Source: Collinsella sp. AK_207A
GTDB lineage: Bacteria; Actinomycetota; Coriobacteriia; Coriobacteriales; Coriobacteriaceae
Length of the DNA: 64,000 nucleotides
Assembly: GCF_902501965.1 (NCBI RefSeq)
Contig: NZ_CABWID010000022.1
Coordinates: forward strand, 55,727-119,726
Reading direction: 5' to 3'
Shown: positions 42,970 through 52,004 of the stretch, one piece after another
How positions within the stretch are numbered: the stretch's first letter is position 1
Layout: every line of letters begins with the position of its first letter
The notes under the pieces: model-generated
What the model was told of the DNA's origin: nothing
The model's input: only the letters and a program-made list of their open reading frames with translations
The model's database searches: none
Position numbers and translations under genes: made by a program

Positions 42970-43020
42970 CGGCCCCGAACCACCTCGCCCCGTTGGACGG
43001 CGATGGTTCGGGGCCGTTTT
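42970..43020 (+). terminator. intrinsic terminator after nitroreductase gene
   Basis: cggccccgaacca pairs perfectly with tggttcggggccg (43004-43016), followed by tttt. The genes on both sides converge on it. Confidence 0.88.
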
Positions 43021-43043
43021 CCCCGCATGCGTTGTACAGGCGG

Positions 43044-43565
43044 CTACTCCACCTCGGCGGCCAGGCGCTTCTGGCCCTCCCGATACTCCTCGGGCGTCAC
43101 CACGTCCTCGATGCGCAGGTTGATGCCCGCCACCTCGAGGCCGGTCATAGCGGTCAGGCGCTCGGTAACGCGCTCCTTCACGTCCTCGAAGATGTCCGGC
43201 GCGTACGCACCGTACTCGATGATGACGGAGATGTTCACGACCACGCGGTTGTCGTCCGTCACCTCCACCGTCACGCCCTTGGTGAGGTTCTCCACGCCGA
43301 ACTGCTCCTGCACGGCATGGAAGAAGTTGCCCTTCATACCGAGCACGTGCGGCACCTCGCGCGTGGCCATGGCGACGATCTTTTCGATCACGCCGTTGGA
43401 GTACGTGAGGGAATCCTCGGAATCGTCTTCCACGTCCTCGGTGTCCTCAATCTCCGGTGCCTCTTCCCGAGCGGTCTGGTCCTCGGGCGCTTGATCCTCG
43501 GGCGCCGGCTTCTCCCGCGCCTCGTCCAGCTCCTGCTCCTGGTCTTTCGTCTGCTTCTTGGTCAT
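43044..43565 (-). CDS. Asp23/Gls24 family envelope stress protein
   Basis: A 173-residue protein. The first ~55 residues are very acidic and Glu/Gln/Pro-rich. The Asp23 domain follows: YSNGVIEKIVAMATREVPHV, VEVTDDNRVVVNISVIIEYG, ending near GINLRIEDVV. In firmicutes Asp23 coats the membrane through AmaP and responds to cell-wall stress. Here it is the last of amaP-DUF2273-asp23, confirming the module. Confidence 0.9.
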   Translation of the reverse strand: MTKKQTKDQEQELDEAREKPAPEDQAPEDQTAREEAPEIEDTEDVEDDSEDSLTYSNGVIEKIVAMATREVPHVLGMKGNFFHAVQEQFGVENLTKGVTVEVTDDNRVVVNISVIIEYGAYAPDIFEDVKERVTERLTAMTGLEVAGINLRIEDVVTPEEYREGQKRLAAEVE

Positions 43566-43607
43566 GTGAACGCCCCTTTCAACCGCGCTGCGCGCGACCG
43601 TTCTCGC

Positions 43608-44030
43608 CTACCGCTTGCTACCGAAGATTCGGCAAAAGAAATCGTGAATGCCGCCCTCGCCGTCGCGCATCTGACCGAGCGTCGCTCCGACGCCCACGAA
43701 GATGGCGATGACGATGGTGTGCCAGAGCCCCAGCACCAAGATGAGCACCGCGAGCAGCAGGCCCACCGCTCCGTAGAGCACGGTGTGCGGATGCGCGTCG
43801 GCATACGCCCACGCCCGGCGTCCCACGCCCTCGATGAAGCCCATCGTGGCATCTTGGAAGCGCCCGCCAACCCGAGCGGGATCCTCCGCCGCATCGGATG
43901 CGGCGCGACGGGAACCGCCCTGCTCTCCGCTATCGGCAGCGAAGGAGGGGTCAGCATCCACCTTCGCGTCGTCCCCCTGCTCGATCACAGCCTTGGGCGC
44001 CTTGGCGCTCCGGGCCTTCTCCTCACTCAT
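43608..44030 (-). CDS. DUF2273-like membrane protein of the Asp23 module
   Basis: A 140-residue protein. A charged, disordered N-terminal ~75 residues precede two membrane segments (HTVLYGAVGLLLAVLILVLG and HTIVIAIFVGVGATLGQMRD), ending GIHDFFCRIFGSKR. The membrane part has the DUF2273 pattern, always found beside Asp23/AmaP. Its start overlaps the amaP stop by eight bases. Confidence 0.82.
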   Translation of the reverse strand: MSEEKARSAKAPKAVIEQGDDAKVDADPSFAADSGEQGGSRRAASDAAEDPARVGGRFQDATMGFIEGVGRRAWAYADAHPHTVLYGAVGLLLAVLILVLGLWHTIVIAIFVGVGATLGQMRDGEGGIHDFFCRIFGSKR

Positions 44031-44568
44031 CGGAGGCCTCCTTTATCTCGGTTGTGGTCTTGGACGGCAGGAACCGCACGCGCACGTGAACCCCCGGACA
44101 CCCGAGCATGGCCTCGCAGGCATCCTGCACGCGTTGCTGCATGCGATGCGCCATACCGGGAAGCCCCTCGTTCACAAGGGCGATGGCCTCCACCTTTACC
44201 CGAACTCGGGCCGCCTCCCGGCCGGCCACGCGCGCCCGCACGCTCTCAACCAGGACGTCATCATCGTCGGCGGCGGCCATACGCGCCACCTTCTCGATCG
44301 CAGGGCAGGTGACCTCGATATCGGGATTGGCATCGGGGTGCACGCTCCTGGGCTCGGGCCGCCACACGATGACGAGACCCAGCACGTAGAGCGCCTGAAT
44401 CGCTATGACCCCGGTAGCCGCCAGCAGCGCGATGCGAAACGCCGGGAGGCCCAGCAGATACGCCATGCGCTCCTGCGCGGGACCAACGATCGAGCAGGCA
44501 AACGAGCCCAGCACGAACACACAGCACAGCAGATACAGAATGGCGGCGGCTCTCTTCAGCGGCCTCAT
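44023..44568 (-). CDS. AmaP-like membrane anchor for Asp23
   Basis: A 181-residue protein with two N-terminal membrane segments (AAAILYLLCCVFVLGSFACS and ALLAATGVIAIQALYVLGLV). A cytoplasmic Asp23-like domain follows (VRVKVEAIALVNEGLPGMAH, VRVRFLPSKTTTEIKEA). AmaP anchors Asp23 at the membrane. AAAGGAG precedes the ATG. It is the first gene of the three-gene unit. Confidence 0.82.
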   Translation of the reverse strand: MRPLKRAAAILYLLCCVFVLGSFACSIVGPAQERMAYLLGLPAFRIALLAATGVIAIQALYVLGLVIVWRPEPRSVHPDANPDIEVTCPAIEKVARMAAADDDDVLVESVRARVAGREAARVRVKVEAIALVNEGLPGMAHRMQQRVQDACEAMLGCPGVHVRVRFLPSKTTTEIKEASDE

Positions 44569-44637
44569 GCGACTCCTTTACCTGGGGGCATCCGCCCTGA
44601 GAAACAAGCACTCAGGGCATTCTACCCAAATACAGGT

Positions 44638-44670
44638 GAAGCCGGGCTCGCCCAGCGCGAACCCGGCTTC
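44638..44670 (-). terminator. hairpin downstream of yebC
   Basis: gaagccggg pairs with cccggcttc around 15 bases. A second stem, gccctgag-9 bases-ctcagggc, lies at 44594-44618. The T-run is weak. Confidence 0.5.
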
Positions 44671-44706
44671 ACTCCACACAGCAGCGGACATGTGTCCGTG
44701 CTGCAG

Positions 44707-45513
44707 TTACTCCTCCTCGAGGGCGGCGATGACCTCGTCGGTCATATCCATCGTGCTGTAGACGTCCTGCACGTCGTCCAGCTCCTCCAGACGGTCGATG
44801 AGGCGCTGCACCTTCTTGGCGTCCGTCGGGGAGACGGCCGTCGGCGTGGTGGGAACGCGCGTGAGCTCGGAACCCTTGACCTCGATGCCCTGGGCCTTCA
44901 GGCCGTCGGCCACAGCCTTGAGGTCGTTCGCGGCGGTCCAGACGAGCCACTCGTCACCAGCGTCCTCGTAGTCCTCGCCACCGGCCTCGGCGATGGCCAT
45001 CATGAACTCCTCCTCGTCGCCTGCGGCGCCGTTGGGAATCATGACCTCCTTACGGGCGTTGGGGTCGAGGACCTCCTTCACCACGATGATCTGGCCCTTG
45101 CGCTCGAACTGGAAGGACACGGAACCGGTGGTGCCCAGGTTGCCACCCGCATGGCTGAAGGCGGAACGCACATCGGCGGCAGTGCGGTTGCGGTTGTCGG
45201 TCAGGCACTCAACGTACACGGCCACGCCCGCGGGACCATAGCCCTCGTAGTCGATGGCCTCGTACACGGCGGCATCGGCACCGGCGCCAAAGGCCTTGTC
45301 GATGGCGGACTTGATCTTGTCCTTGGGCATGGACTGGGCCTTGGCCTTGTCCACGGCGGCGGCCAGGCTGGCGTTGTTCTCGGGGTTGGGATCGTTGCCC
45401 AGACGCGCCGCAACGGTGATGTTACGGCTAAGCTTGGAGAAGAGGGCGGAGCGCTTGGCGTCCTGCGCGCCCTTACGGTGCTTGGTAGTGGCCCATTTTG
45501 AGTGTCCGGACAT
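44707..45513 (-). CDS. YebC/PmpR-family regulator
   Basis: A 268-residue protein. Family marks are MSGHSKWATTKHRKGAQDAK at the start, AADVRSAFSHAGGNLGTTGS in the middle, and a C-terminal acidic end. YebC-type proteins bind DNA as regulators or act on ribosomes stalled at difficult motifs. GGAG lies five bases before the ATG at 45513. There are no obvious partner genes. Confidence 0.94.
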   Translation of the reverse strand: MSGHSKWATTKHRKGAQDAKRSALFSKLSRNITVAARLGNDPNPENNASLAAAVDKAKAQSMPKDKIKSAIDKAFGAGADAAVYEAIDYEGYGPAGVAVYVECLTDNRNRTAADVRSAFSHAGGNLGTTGSVSFQFERKGQIIVVKEVLDPNARKEVMIPNGAAGDEEEFMMAIAEAGGEDYEDAGDEWLVWTAANDLKAVADGLKAQGIEVKGSELTRVPTTPTAVSPTDAKKVQRLIDRLEELDDVQDVYSTMDMTDEVIAALEEE

Positions 45514-45689
45514 GCGAACTCCTTCTATCGTGCGTGAGGCTTCCCGCGCGCGCCAGCGCTGGAGAACCCATGTAAACATACGGTTTTGGATATTACACCC
45601 AACGGCAGGTCAGATAAAGGGGCCACGCAATTCGCCCAGAAAGCGCGCGGCGCGGGCGGGGTCGCGAGCGCAGCCCTCCAACCGAGCCG

Positions 45690-46958
45690 CTACAGGCCGA
45701 GCAGAGAGTAAACGTTCAACGCGGTCACGATGAGGCCGATTCCCACGAGCACCGCGCGCATTCGCGCCCCGTTGGCGTACTTCCCCATGACGCGTCCCGA
45801 GCTCGTCAGGTAGATCTGCAAGAAGATCGTGATGGGCAGCTGGACCGAGAGCGCTGCCTGCGAGAGCACGAGCCCTTGGAACGGGTCGCTCACGAAGAAG
45901 ATCGCCGCCACGGCCAGGACGAACGTCGTCACCACGCCCACCGAGCTGTGCCGGTCGTGGATGTCGTAGGGCTCGCCCATGGCACCCGAAGAGATAGTGC
46001 CCGCGGCCATACCGGCGGTGATGGATGACGAGATGCCCGCCATGAGCAGTGCGAGCGCGAAGATGACGCTCGCCGCACGGCCGAGCATCGGGGTGAGCGT
46101 ATCCGCCGCCTGCGCCAGATCGGTCACCTGGATTCCCGCCTTCCAGAACGTGGAGGCGGCAAGGATCACCATCGCCGAGTTGATCGCCCAGCCCACGACC
46201 ATCGAGAACAGCGTGTCCACGAACTCGTCGTCAAGGCGCTGGCGAATGACCCCCTCGCCCCGCTCGTCGTAGCGCGCGCTCTGGATGATCTCGGAGTGCA
46301 GGAACAGGTTGTGCGGCATCACCACGGCTCCGAGCACGCTCATCACCACCACGGGCGAACCCGCGGGCATAGACGGCACGACCCAGCTCCAAGCGGCCGT
46401 GGGCCAGTCCACGTCCACCAGCAGAATCTCGACCAGAAAGGCTAGGCCGATCAACGAGACGAACCCGATGATGATGCGCTCGATGCGCTGATAGGAGTTG
46501 GTGAGCAGGAGCGCCAGGGCAACAAGGGCGACGAGGATGGACCCTACGCGCACCGGTAGGCCGAAGAGCATCTGGAGCGCGATGGCACCGCCCAGCACCT
46601 CGGCCATCGCCGTCGCGATGCTCGCGAGCATGGCGGTGGAGAGCGCAACGAAGGCCACGGGGCGCGGCAGGTGCCGGGTGGCCGACTCGGCCAGGCACTC
46701 GCCGGTAACGATACCCAGGTGGGCGACATTGTGCTGGAGCAGGATGAGCATGATGGTGGAAAGCGTCACCACCCAGAGCAGGGCGTAACCGAAGGTGGAA
46801 CCGGCGGCCATGTTGGACGCCCAATTGCCCGGATCGATGAATCCCACCGTTACGAGCAGGCCCGGGCCGATGGCCTTCAGGATCTCCAAGCCTCCCCGGT
46901 GGCCCGTGTGGACGTCGCCCCACACGACCTGGGCGAGGCGCTTGCGAATCTCATGCAT
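45690..46958 (-). CDS. mntH: Nramp-family divalent metal transporter
   Basis: A 422-residue, ten- or eleven-helix H+-coupled Mn2+/Fe2+ importer. The metal site is marked by FIDPGNWASN (helix 1) and VVMPHNLFLHSE (helix 6). GGAGG lies seven bases before the ATG at 46958. A promoter is visible at 47000-47027. The gene is divergent from the ABC binding protein at 47174. Confidence 0.93.
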   Translation of the reverse strand: MHEIRKRLAQVVWGDVHTGHRGGLEILKAIGPGLLVTVGFIDPGNWASNMAAGSTFGYALLWVVTLSTIMLILLQHNVAHLGIVTGECLAESATRHLPRPVAFVALSTAMLASIATAMAEVLGGAIALQMLFGLPVRVGSILVALVALALLLTNSYQRIERIIIGFVSLIGLAFLVEILLVDVDWPTAAWSWVVPSMPAGSPVVVMSVLGAVVMPHNLFLHSEIIQSARYDERGEGVIRQRLDDEFVDTLFSMVVGWAINSAMVILAASTFWKAGIQVTDLAQAADTLTPMLGRAASVIFALALLMAGISSSITAGMAAGTISSGAMGEPYDIHDRHSSVGVVTTFVLAVAAIFFVSDPFQGLVLSQAALSVQLPITIFLQIYLTSSGRVMGKYANGARMRAVLVGIGLIVTALNVYSLLGL

Positions 46959-46999
46959 GGTGTGCCCTCCTTTCTCGAACTCCCCTCTCACGGTCCACG

Positions 47000-47027
47000 A
47001 GCATACACGTGCCGCGCGCCCGCGCAA
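47000..47027 (-). promoter_or_regulatory. promoter of mntH
   Basis: On the minus strand, TTGCGC (47022-47027), a 16-base spacer, and TATGCT (47000-47005), 41 bases ahead of the mntH ATG. Confidence 0.5.
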
Positions 47028-47173
47028 AATGACACGCGCGCAAAACCATATTGCGGACTATACTGGCAACGCTGAACACACGAGAGGCACGAGGAGAGAC
47101 CGCTCGGACCCGCTTCATGATGGGACGAGCCGCGGGCGCCAAACCTCGAAATCGAAGGGGATGTACAGAAGAG

Positions 47174-48193
47174 ATGCTGGCAAACCACACAACCGTCGCG
47201 CTCACGCGCCGCGATCTTCTTTTAGGGGCCATGATCACCGGAGCGGCGCTCGTCTCCGGATGCAGCGGCAACGCGGAATCGGGCTCGAGCGCAGGTTCCC
47301 ACGCGGGTGACGGCGGTGCCGGCACGGTCAACGTGGGCACCATGGTGACCGAGGACTTCCTGCCCGGCTGGGCGGCCGAGCGCGACGGGCTCTTTGGAAC
47401 GGACGCGCAGGTGAACATCATCACCTTCCAAAGCGCCCAAGAACTCGCCGCCGCCATGACCTCCGGCGACATCGACCTGGCCATGACCGACCCGCAGGTC
47501 TCCGCCGTGCTCGCCGCCGGCGGTACGCCGGTCCACCTGGCCTGGATCACGCTCGGCGCCACGCCCGACCAGGGGCGCTTTGGCATCCAGGTGGGCCCGG
47601 ACTCGAAGATCGCGAGCGTGGAGCAACTGGCAGGCGCGAGTATCGGCGTGGGCTCCAACACCGTGCCCGAGTACGTGATGGACATGCTGCTTGAGGATGC
47701 GGGCATCGGGGCCGACGATTTCAAGAAAGAAGAGGTCAAGAAGATGCCCGTCCGCTTTCAGATGATGGTCTCGGGCAAGACGGATGCCGCCGCGCTTCCC
47801 GCGAGCCTCCTCGCGCTCGGCGAGGCACAGGGTTGCCGCACCATCGTCGACGACACCCAGGGCAAGAACCTCTCGCAGTCCGTGATGGCAGTCCGCGAGG
47901 AGTTCGCTCAAGGGAACGGCGGTGCCGCGGCGATCAATGCGGTGCAGCAGGGCTGGAACGCGGCGGCACAGGCGATCAACGAGGACCCGGAGAGCTATCG
48001 CGCGCTCCTGGTGGAGAAGGCGAACCTAGCCGACCCGCTCAAGAAGAGCTATCCCATCCCCACGTATCCGGTCGACGCCAAACCGACCAGCGAGATGATC
48101 CAGCCGCAGCTCGACTGGATGCTCGAGAAGGGCTATCTCAAGCAAGCGCTGACCTTTGACGAGGAAACGGGCACCTTCAAGGACGGCAAGTAA
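47174..48193 (+). CDS. ABC transporter substrate-binding lipoprotein (NMT1/SsuA-like)
   Basis: A 339-residue binding protein. The signal peptide has TRRD, a hydrophobic run, and the lipobox LVSGC (Cys ~32). The mature part shows VNVGTMVTEDFLPGWAAERD, SGDIDLAMTDPQVSAVLAAG and an NMT1/SsuA-like fold, used for nitrate, sulfonate or pyrimidine-like ligands. The ligand is unknown. The start at 47174 has only a weak ribosome site. A TATACT -10 box is at 47059-47064. It converges on the permease gene, which is unusual for partners. Confidence 0.85.
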   Translation: MLANHTTVALTRRDLLLGAMITGAALVSGCSGNAESGSSAGSHAGDGGAGTVNVGTMVTEDFLPGWAAERDGLFGTDAQVNIITFQSAQELAAAMTSGDIDLAMTDPQVSAVLAAGGTPVHLAWITLGATPDQGRFGIQVGPDSKIASVEQLAGASIGVGSNTVPEYVMDMLLEDAGIGADDFKKEEVKKMPVRFQMMVSGKTDAAALPASLLALGEAQGCRTIVDDTQGKNLSQSVMAVREEFAQGNGGAAAINAVQQGWNAAAQAINEDPESYRALLVEKANLADPLKKSYPIPTYPVDAKPTSEMIQPQLDWMLEKGYLKQALTFDEETGTFKDGK

Positions 48194-48218
48194 GACGGGG
48201 CCCCTCGCCTGAATCGGG

Positions 48219-48983
48219 TTAAGCCACCCGCCCGCGATGACGCCAGGGCGTGAGCACCCACTCGAGCGCCGTCAGCGCCTCGTAGAGTCCCACGCCCAGC
48301 ACGGCCATGGCAATGATGCCGGCGAACATGCGCGGGTAGTCGAGCATACCCCATGCATCCACGATGAAGTAGCCGAGCCCCGTGGAGCCGGCGATGGCCT
48401 CCGCGAGAAAGAGGATGGCGACGCACGTGCCCATGCCGGTCCGCAACGCCGTGAAGAGCGTGGGCAGCACCTCGGGAACCACCACGTGCAGACAGGTGAC
48501 CCACCGGCCAGCACCGACGCTCCGGGCGGCCTCGAGCGAGGTGGTCGGCACGGTGGCAGCCGCATCGCGCACCGTCACGAGCACCTGGAAGAACACGGTG
48601 ATGGCCATAAGCGCGATCTTAGCCGCATCACCCAGGCCGAGAAACACGAGCAGCACGGGCAGCAGCACGACCTTGGGCACGGGATAGAGGATGTGGATAA
48701 CGGGACCGATCAGGGCATCGGCGCGCGGAGAGCGGCCGAGCGCGAGGCCAGCGGGAATGGCGAGCGCCGAGGCGATGGCGAGCGCCGCGACCACGCGGTA
48801 GAGACTGACACCGAAGGCGGGAACCAGCTCCGGCAGGTTCTCCACCAGCTGACCCGCGGCCTGCGTGGGAAGCGGGAGCGCCGGAGACGCCAGGAGCACC
48901 GACGCCGCGCTCCACAGCAGCAGCACGGCAACCGTGGCAGTAAGGTAGATCGCCGCTCGCGCGGGCAGAGACCGGCTACGCAT
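48219..48983 (-). CDS. ABC transporter permease (SsuC/TauC-like)
   Basis: A 254-residue permease with six hydrophobic segments and the EAA motif TTSLEAARSVGAGRWVTCLH near 155-175. Similar permeases move sulfonates, nitrate or thiamin precursors. It overlaps the lgt stop by eight bases and so follows lgt in one transcript. The binding protein at 47174 is on the other strand and no ATPase gene is in this window. Confidence 0.87.
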   Translation of the reverse strand: MRSRSLPARAAIYLTATVAVLLLWSAASVLLASPALPLPTQAAGQLVENLPELVPAFGVSLYRVVAALAIASALAIPAGLALGRSPRADALIGPVIHILYPVPKVVLLPVLLVFLGLGDAAKIALMAITVFFQVLVTVRDAAATVPTTSLEAARSVGAGRWVTCLHVVVPEVLPTLFTALRTGMGTCVAILFLAEAIAGSTGLGYFIVDAWGMLDYPRMFAGIIAMAVLGVGLYEALTALEWVLTPWRHRGRVA

Positions 48984-49854
48984 CGCGGGAATCGCGCGGA
49001 CGGGAGGCCTCGCGGGCACTTGTCGGCATGTCCCCTTCGCCCAAACGCCCCCGTTGCGGAGCGCCGCGACGGTGCGCCACCACCAGCAGCGCGATCCCGG
49101 CCAGCACCAGCGGCAACGAGAGCAGCTGGCCCATGGTCACCACGCCGCCGAACAGGTAGCCCAGCTGGGCATCGGGCACGCGCACGAACTCGACCAGGAT
49201 GCGGCAGATACCGTACCCCAAGATGAAGGTGCCCATGAACGTTCCCTGCGGCAGCAGGGGCTTGCGGCGGCTGAGGACCTGCAGCACGAAGAAGAGCACG
49301 ATGCCCTCGAGCGCCGCCTCGTAGAGCTGGCTCGGGTGCCGCGGCATGGTGCCGGCGGCGCCGCCAAAGACAACGCCCCAGGGGAGGTCCGTCGGCTTGC
49401 CCCACAGCTCACCGTTGACGAAGTTGGCGCACCGCCCCAGCATGAGGGCGAGCGGTGCCCCGCACACGGCAAGGTCCGCGATCGTCCAGGCCGAGAGCCC
49501 CATCGCGCGGCACACCAGAACGCCGCCAATCACGCCGCCCACCAGACCGCCGTGGAAGCTCATACCACCCTGGTTGACGGCGAGGATCTCGAGCGGATGG
49601 GCGAAGTAGTAGCCATCGCCGTAAAAGATGCAGTAGAACAAACGGGCACCGATGATGAGCCCGAAGACCGTGCCCGTCACGACCATCCAGATGTCGTCAA
49701 CCGTGAGGCCCAGCCCCCAGCGGCGCGCGGTGCGGTACATGACGACGCCCGTGAGCGCGGCACCCACGATGTAGGCGATGCCGTACCAGTAGATGGTGAT
49801 GGGCCCGGCGGATATGGCTACCGGATCGAGCATATGGTACAGATCATTCAGCAT
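48976..49854 (-). CDS. lgt: prolipoprotein diacylglyceryl transferase
   Basis: A 292-residue, seven-helix membrane enzyme that attaches diacylglycerol to the lipobox cysteine of exported proteins. The signature GRCANFVNGELWGKPTDLPW and MSFHGGLVGGV with the essential His are present, as is YEAALEGIVLF. GGGAGG lies six bases before the ATG. Its lipoprotein substrates here would include MetQ, the serpin and the binding protein at 47174. Confidence 0.95.
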   Translation of the reverse strand: MLNDLYHMLDPVAISAGPITIYWYGIAYIVGAALTGVVMYRTARRWGLGLTVDDIWMVVTGTVFGLIIGARLFYCIFYGDGYYFAHPLEILAVNQGGMSFHGGLVGGVIGGVLVCRAMGLSAWTIADLAVCGAPLALMLGRCANFVNGELWGKPTDLPWGVVFGGAAGTMPRHPSQLYEAALEGIVLFFVLQVLSRRKPLLPQGTFMGTFILGYGICRILVEFVRVPDAQLGYLFGGVVTMGQLLSLPLVLAGIALLVVAHRRGAPQRGRLGEGDMPTSAREASRPRDSRDA

Positions 49855-49872
49855 GGCGAGCCTCCCAAAGCG

Positions 49873-50199
49873 TCACGCACGCGGACCGTGGTGGATGAAA
49901 TGCAGGCAGTGACGGCATTCCTCCTTGATAGCCCCCATGCGGTCCACGTCGGGGTCCAGCAGGTCCCAGACCGAGGTGGCCTCACGATGCCAGGGACGCT
50001 GGCAGCGCGTGTAAGCGCAGGTTGAGGGGCAGGGCGAGTAACGGCCGGGCACGTTATGCGGGCAGTCGTCTTCCATGCTCGCGCCCGTGGGGCCCCACAG
50101 GCCCGCGCACCCGCGCACCGTCCAACACATGACCACGCCGTCTTCGCGGCGCGGATCATCGACCGTTCTATCTTGTTCCGTCAGGCTCGTCGCCGTCAT
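49873..50199 (-). CDS. small cysteine-rich protein
   Basis: A 108-residue protein with eight cysteines in spaced groups: C..VRGC, DDC, SPCPSTC..TRC, and EECRHC near the end. No signal peptide is seen. The pattern suggests metal or iron-sulfur binding, and the next gene upstream encodes a NifU-type iron-sulfur scaffold. The start is uncertain because the ribosome site before 50199 is weak. I do not recognise the family. Confidence 0.6.
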   Translation of the reverse strand: MTATSLTEQDRTVDDPRREDGVVMCWTVRGCAGLWGPTGASMEDDCPHNVPGRYSPCPSTCAYTRCQRPWHREATSVWDLLDPDVDRMGAIKEECRHCLHFIHHGPRA

Positions 50200-50211
50200 G
50201 CGCGCTCTCGC

Positions 50212-50490
50212 CTAGAAGGGGCGATACTCCTCGTAGAGATCCTCGGCGTTCGCATCGTCGTTCACGGCCTCGACGCGCGTCACGCCCGGCACGTGCTCCT
50301 TCAGGATGCGCTCGATGCCCATGGAGAGGGTGAGCGAGCTCATGGGGCAGCCGGCGCAGGCACCCGAAAGCTCCAGCTTGACCACGCCCTCGTCATCGAC
50401 GCCGATATAGGTCATATCGCCACCGTCGGCCTGGAGGTTCGGGCGAATCTCTTCGAGGACTTCCTTGAGCAGCTTCTCGTTCACAGCCAC
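50212..50490 (-). CDS. NifU-like iron-sulfur cluster scaffold domain protein
   Basis: A 92-residue NifU C-terminal domain protein: VLEEIRPNLQADGGDMTYIG, then LSGACAGCPMSSLTLSMGIE with the CxxC cluster site. Such proteins bind and deliver [4Fe-4S] clusters. The start is a GTG at 50490 with AAGGAG six bases ahead. It lies 12 bases before the Cys-rich gene. Confidence 0.88.
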   Translation of the reverse strand: MAVNEKLLKEVLEEIRPNLQADGGDMTYIGVDDEGVVKLELSGACAGCPMSSLTLSMGIERILKEHVPGVTRVEAVNDDANAEDLYEEYRPF

Positions 50491-50608
50491 GCGTGGCTCC
50501 TTCCTCTGGTAAATGCTCGCGTATTTTACTACAAAGCTGGTACCCATATGGGGTCGTACTATGCCGCAGGCCCTCATGCGAGAGAGCGGCCATCGCAAGA
50601 CCAGAACC

Positions 50609-50755
50609 TCATACGCGGACGGCGGCTAGTCGATCAGGCCGAGATGTCGGCACGCGCTGGCACAGCTGGATGAGCGCGTTCTTGGTCGAATCGGGAATGC
50701 GATGCGTCTCGAAGCTGATCAGCGTACCGTCGATGTCGAAAAAAGGGGCTTTGAT
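50609..50755 (-). pseudogene. HAD-family hydrolase remnant (N-terminal part)
   Basis: The minus strand reads IKAPFFDIDGTLISFETHRI followed by PDSTKNALIQL, the start of a Cof-type HAD phosphatase with the DxDGT nucleophile motif. Similarity then stops and the frame ends at 50609. A good ribosome site (AAAGGAGG) stands before it, but the codon at the expected position is ATC. It is a truncated gene that has probably lost its start as well. Confidence 0.6.
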
Positions 50756-50836
50756 CGCCGCGCCTCCTTTGCCGGGTCCTCGACCCGGCATGATAGCATC
50801 AGCCCGCACGGAGTCCCGCAGCCCCAGGGCGCGGTG

Positions 50837-51112
50837 CTACTCCACCACCAGATCGAGCTCCTGGGGATGCTTCTCAAACCAGCTCTTGGCATAGCTGCAG
50901 CTCAGGTGCGCCCGACGTCCCGTCTCGCGCAGCTCCTCCGCCACCGCGCGCATCAGCATGCTCGCCACGCCCTGCCCGCGCAGGGACTCGTCCACAAAGG
51001 TGTGATCGATATCCACCGTACCGTCGGCGCGATCGGGAAAGGTGACGCGCGCAAGCGCCTTACCATCGGGGTCAACGTATTCGATGGCATGGGAATGAAT
51101 TTCGAGCTGCAT
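50837..51112 (-). CDS. GNAT-like N-acetyltransferase (YjdJ-type, small)
   Basis: A 91-residue single-domain acetyltransferase: VDIDHTFVDESLRGQGVASM carries the acetyl-CoA loop, then CSYAKSWFEKHPQELDLVVE. This is the short YjdJ/Gcn5-like class. AAGGAGG lies six bases before the ATG at 51112. Substrate unknown. Confidence 0.85.
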   Translation of the reverse strand: MQLEIHSHAIEYVDPDGKALARVTFPDRADGTVDIDHTFVDESLRGQGVASMLMRAVAEELRETGRRAHLSCSYAKSWFEKHPQELDLVVE

Positions 51113-51328
51113 AGCATGCCTCCTTGTGCATAGTTCCGCATTGAAAACACGGTGGCTCCACCTTACCCACGGGGGCGGACGACGATGCCATCGGCGAGGC
51201 GGCGTTTCCCAACCGTAACATGTCGGCAACGTGTGGTATGGAGCACCAATGCCGCCGCGCTCCGCATCACGGGACAGGTCCTGAAGAGTACACTGGGGCC
51301 ATATATGCGCCACAGGCTGGGAGGCCTC

Positions 51329-51916
51329 ATGTCCTACGAGCTCTCGGGGAACCTCGATACCATCTACGTGCCCTATGACAAGTCGTCGTCCGGCATGATC
51401 ATCGCCACGATCTTCTGCGCGGCACTCTTCCTCGTTATTTGGAACATCATCCCGTTCATCCGCCGCTTCCTCGCCGCGCGCCAGCAATTCCCCGGTATGC
51501 CGCTCGACGCCAAGACCCGCAGGAAGGGCGTCACGACGCTTGTCTGCTCGTTGGTGTGCGTCCTGAGTCTGGCGACGTACGCGCTCAACCCCAACTACCA
51601 AGCCGAGCAGGAACAGGCCGCCCAGATCGCCATCCAGGACATCCAAGACCGTTTTCATCTGCAGGCGCGCTGGAAATACGCGCCGTACAACCCGTTCGAC
51701 GATGACAGTGACCGGGTCGGCAAGCTCTACATCGAGGTGAATGGTCGAAGCTATCCCACGCGCATCTCCCCCACAGAGTACGACAACCCCTCACATTACG
51801 GACCGAGCAAGAAGAAGGACTTCGTCATGCTCGTGGTGGAAGTGCTCACGAACGACGGCTACGTGCCCATCAGCACCTTCTCTCGGCAGGTGACGGGACA
51901 GGACCCGGCATACTAG
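51329..51916 (+). CDS. uncharacterised membrane protein
   Basis: A 195-residue protein with two membrane segments (MIIATIFCAALFLVIWNIIP and GVTTLVCSLVCVLSLATYAL). An outside or inside domain of ~110 residues follows, with WKYAPYNPFDDDSDRVGKLY. GGGAGG lies four bases before the ATG at 51329. It stands alone and converges on leuB. Family not recognised. Confidence 0.7.
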   Translation: MSYELSGNLDTIYVPYDKSSSGMIIATIFCAALFLVIWNIIPFIRRFLAARQQFPGMPLDAKTRRKGVTTLVCSLVCVLSLATYALNPNYQAEQEQAAQIAIQDIQDRFHLQARWKYAPYNPFDDDSDRVGKLYIEVNGRSYPTRISPTEYDNPSHYGPSKKKDFVMLVVEVLTNDGYVPISTFSRQVTGQDPAY

Positions 51917-52004
51917 GCGCGCGATGCAACGGCGGCACCCCCACCACCAAGCCGGTGATGGGGACGCTGCGCGGAGAGCTTAGACGGGATTCGCCGAACC
52001 TCGC

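Noticed and set aside
47065..47173. TPP riboswitch before the NMT1-like binding protein
   Set aside because: The conserved thi-box sequences are absent.
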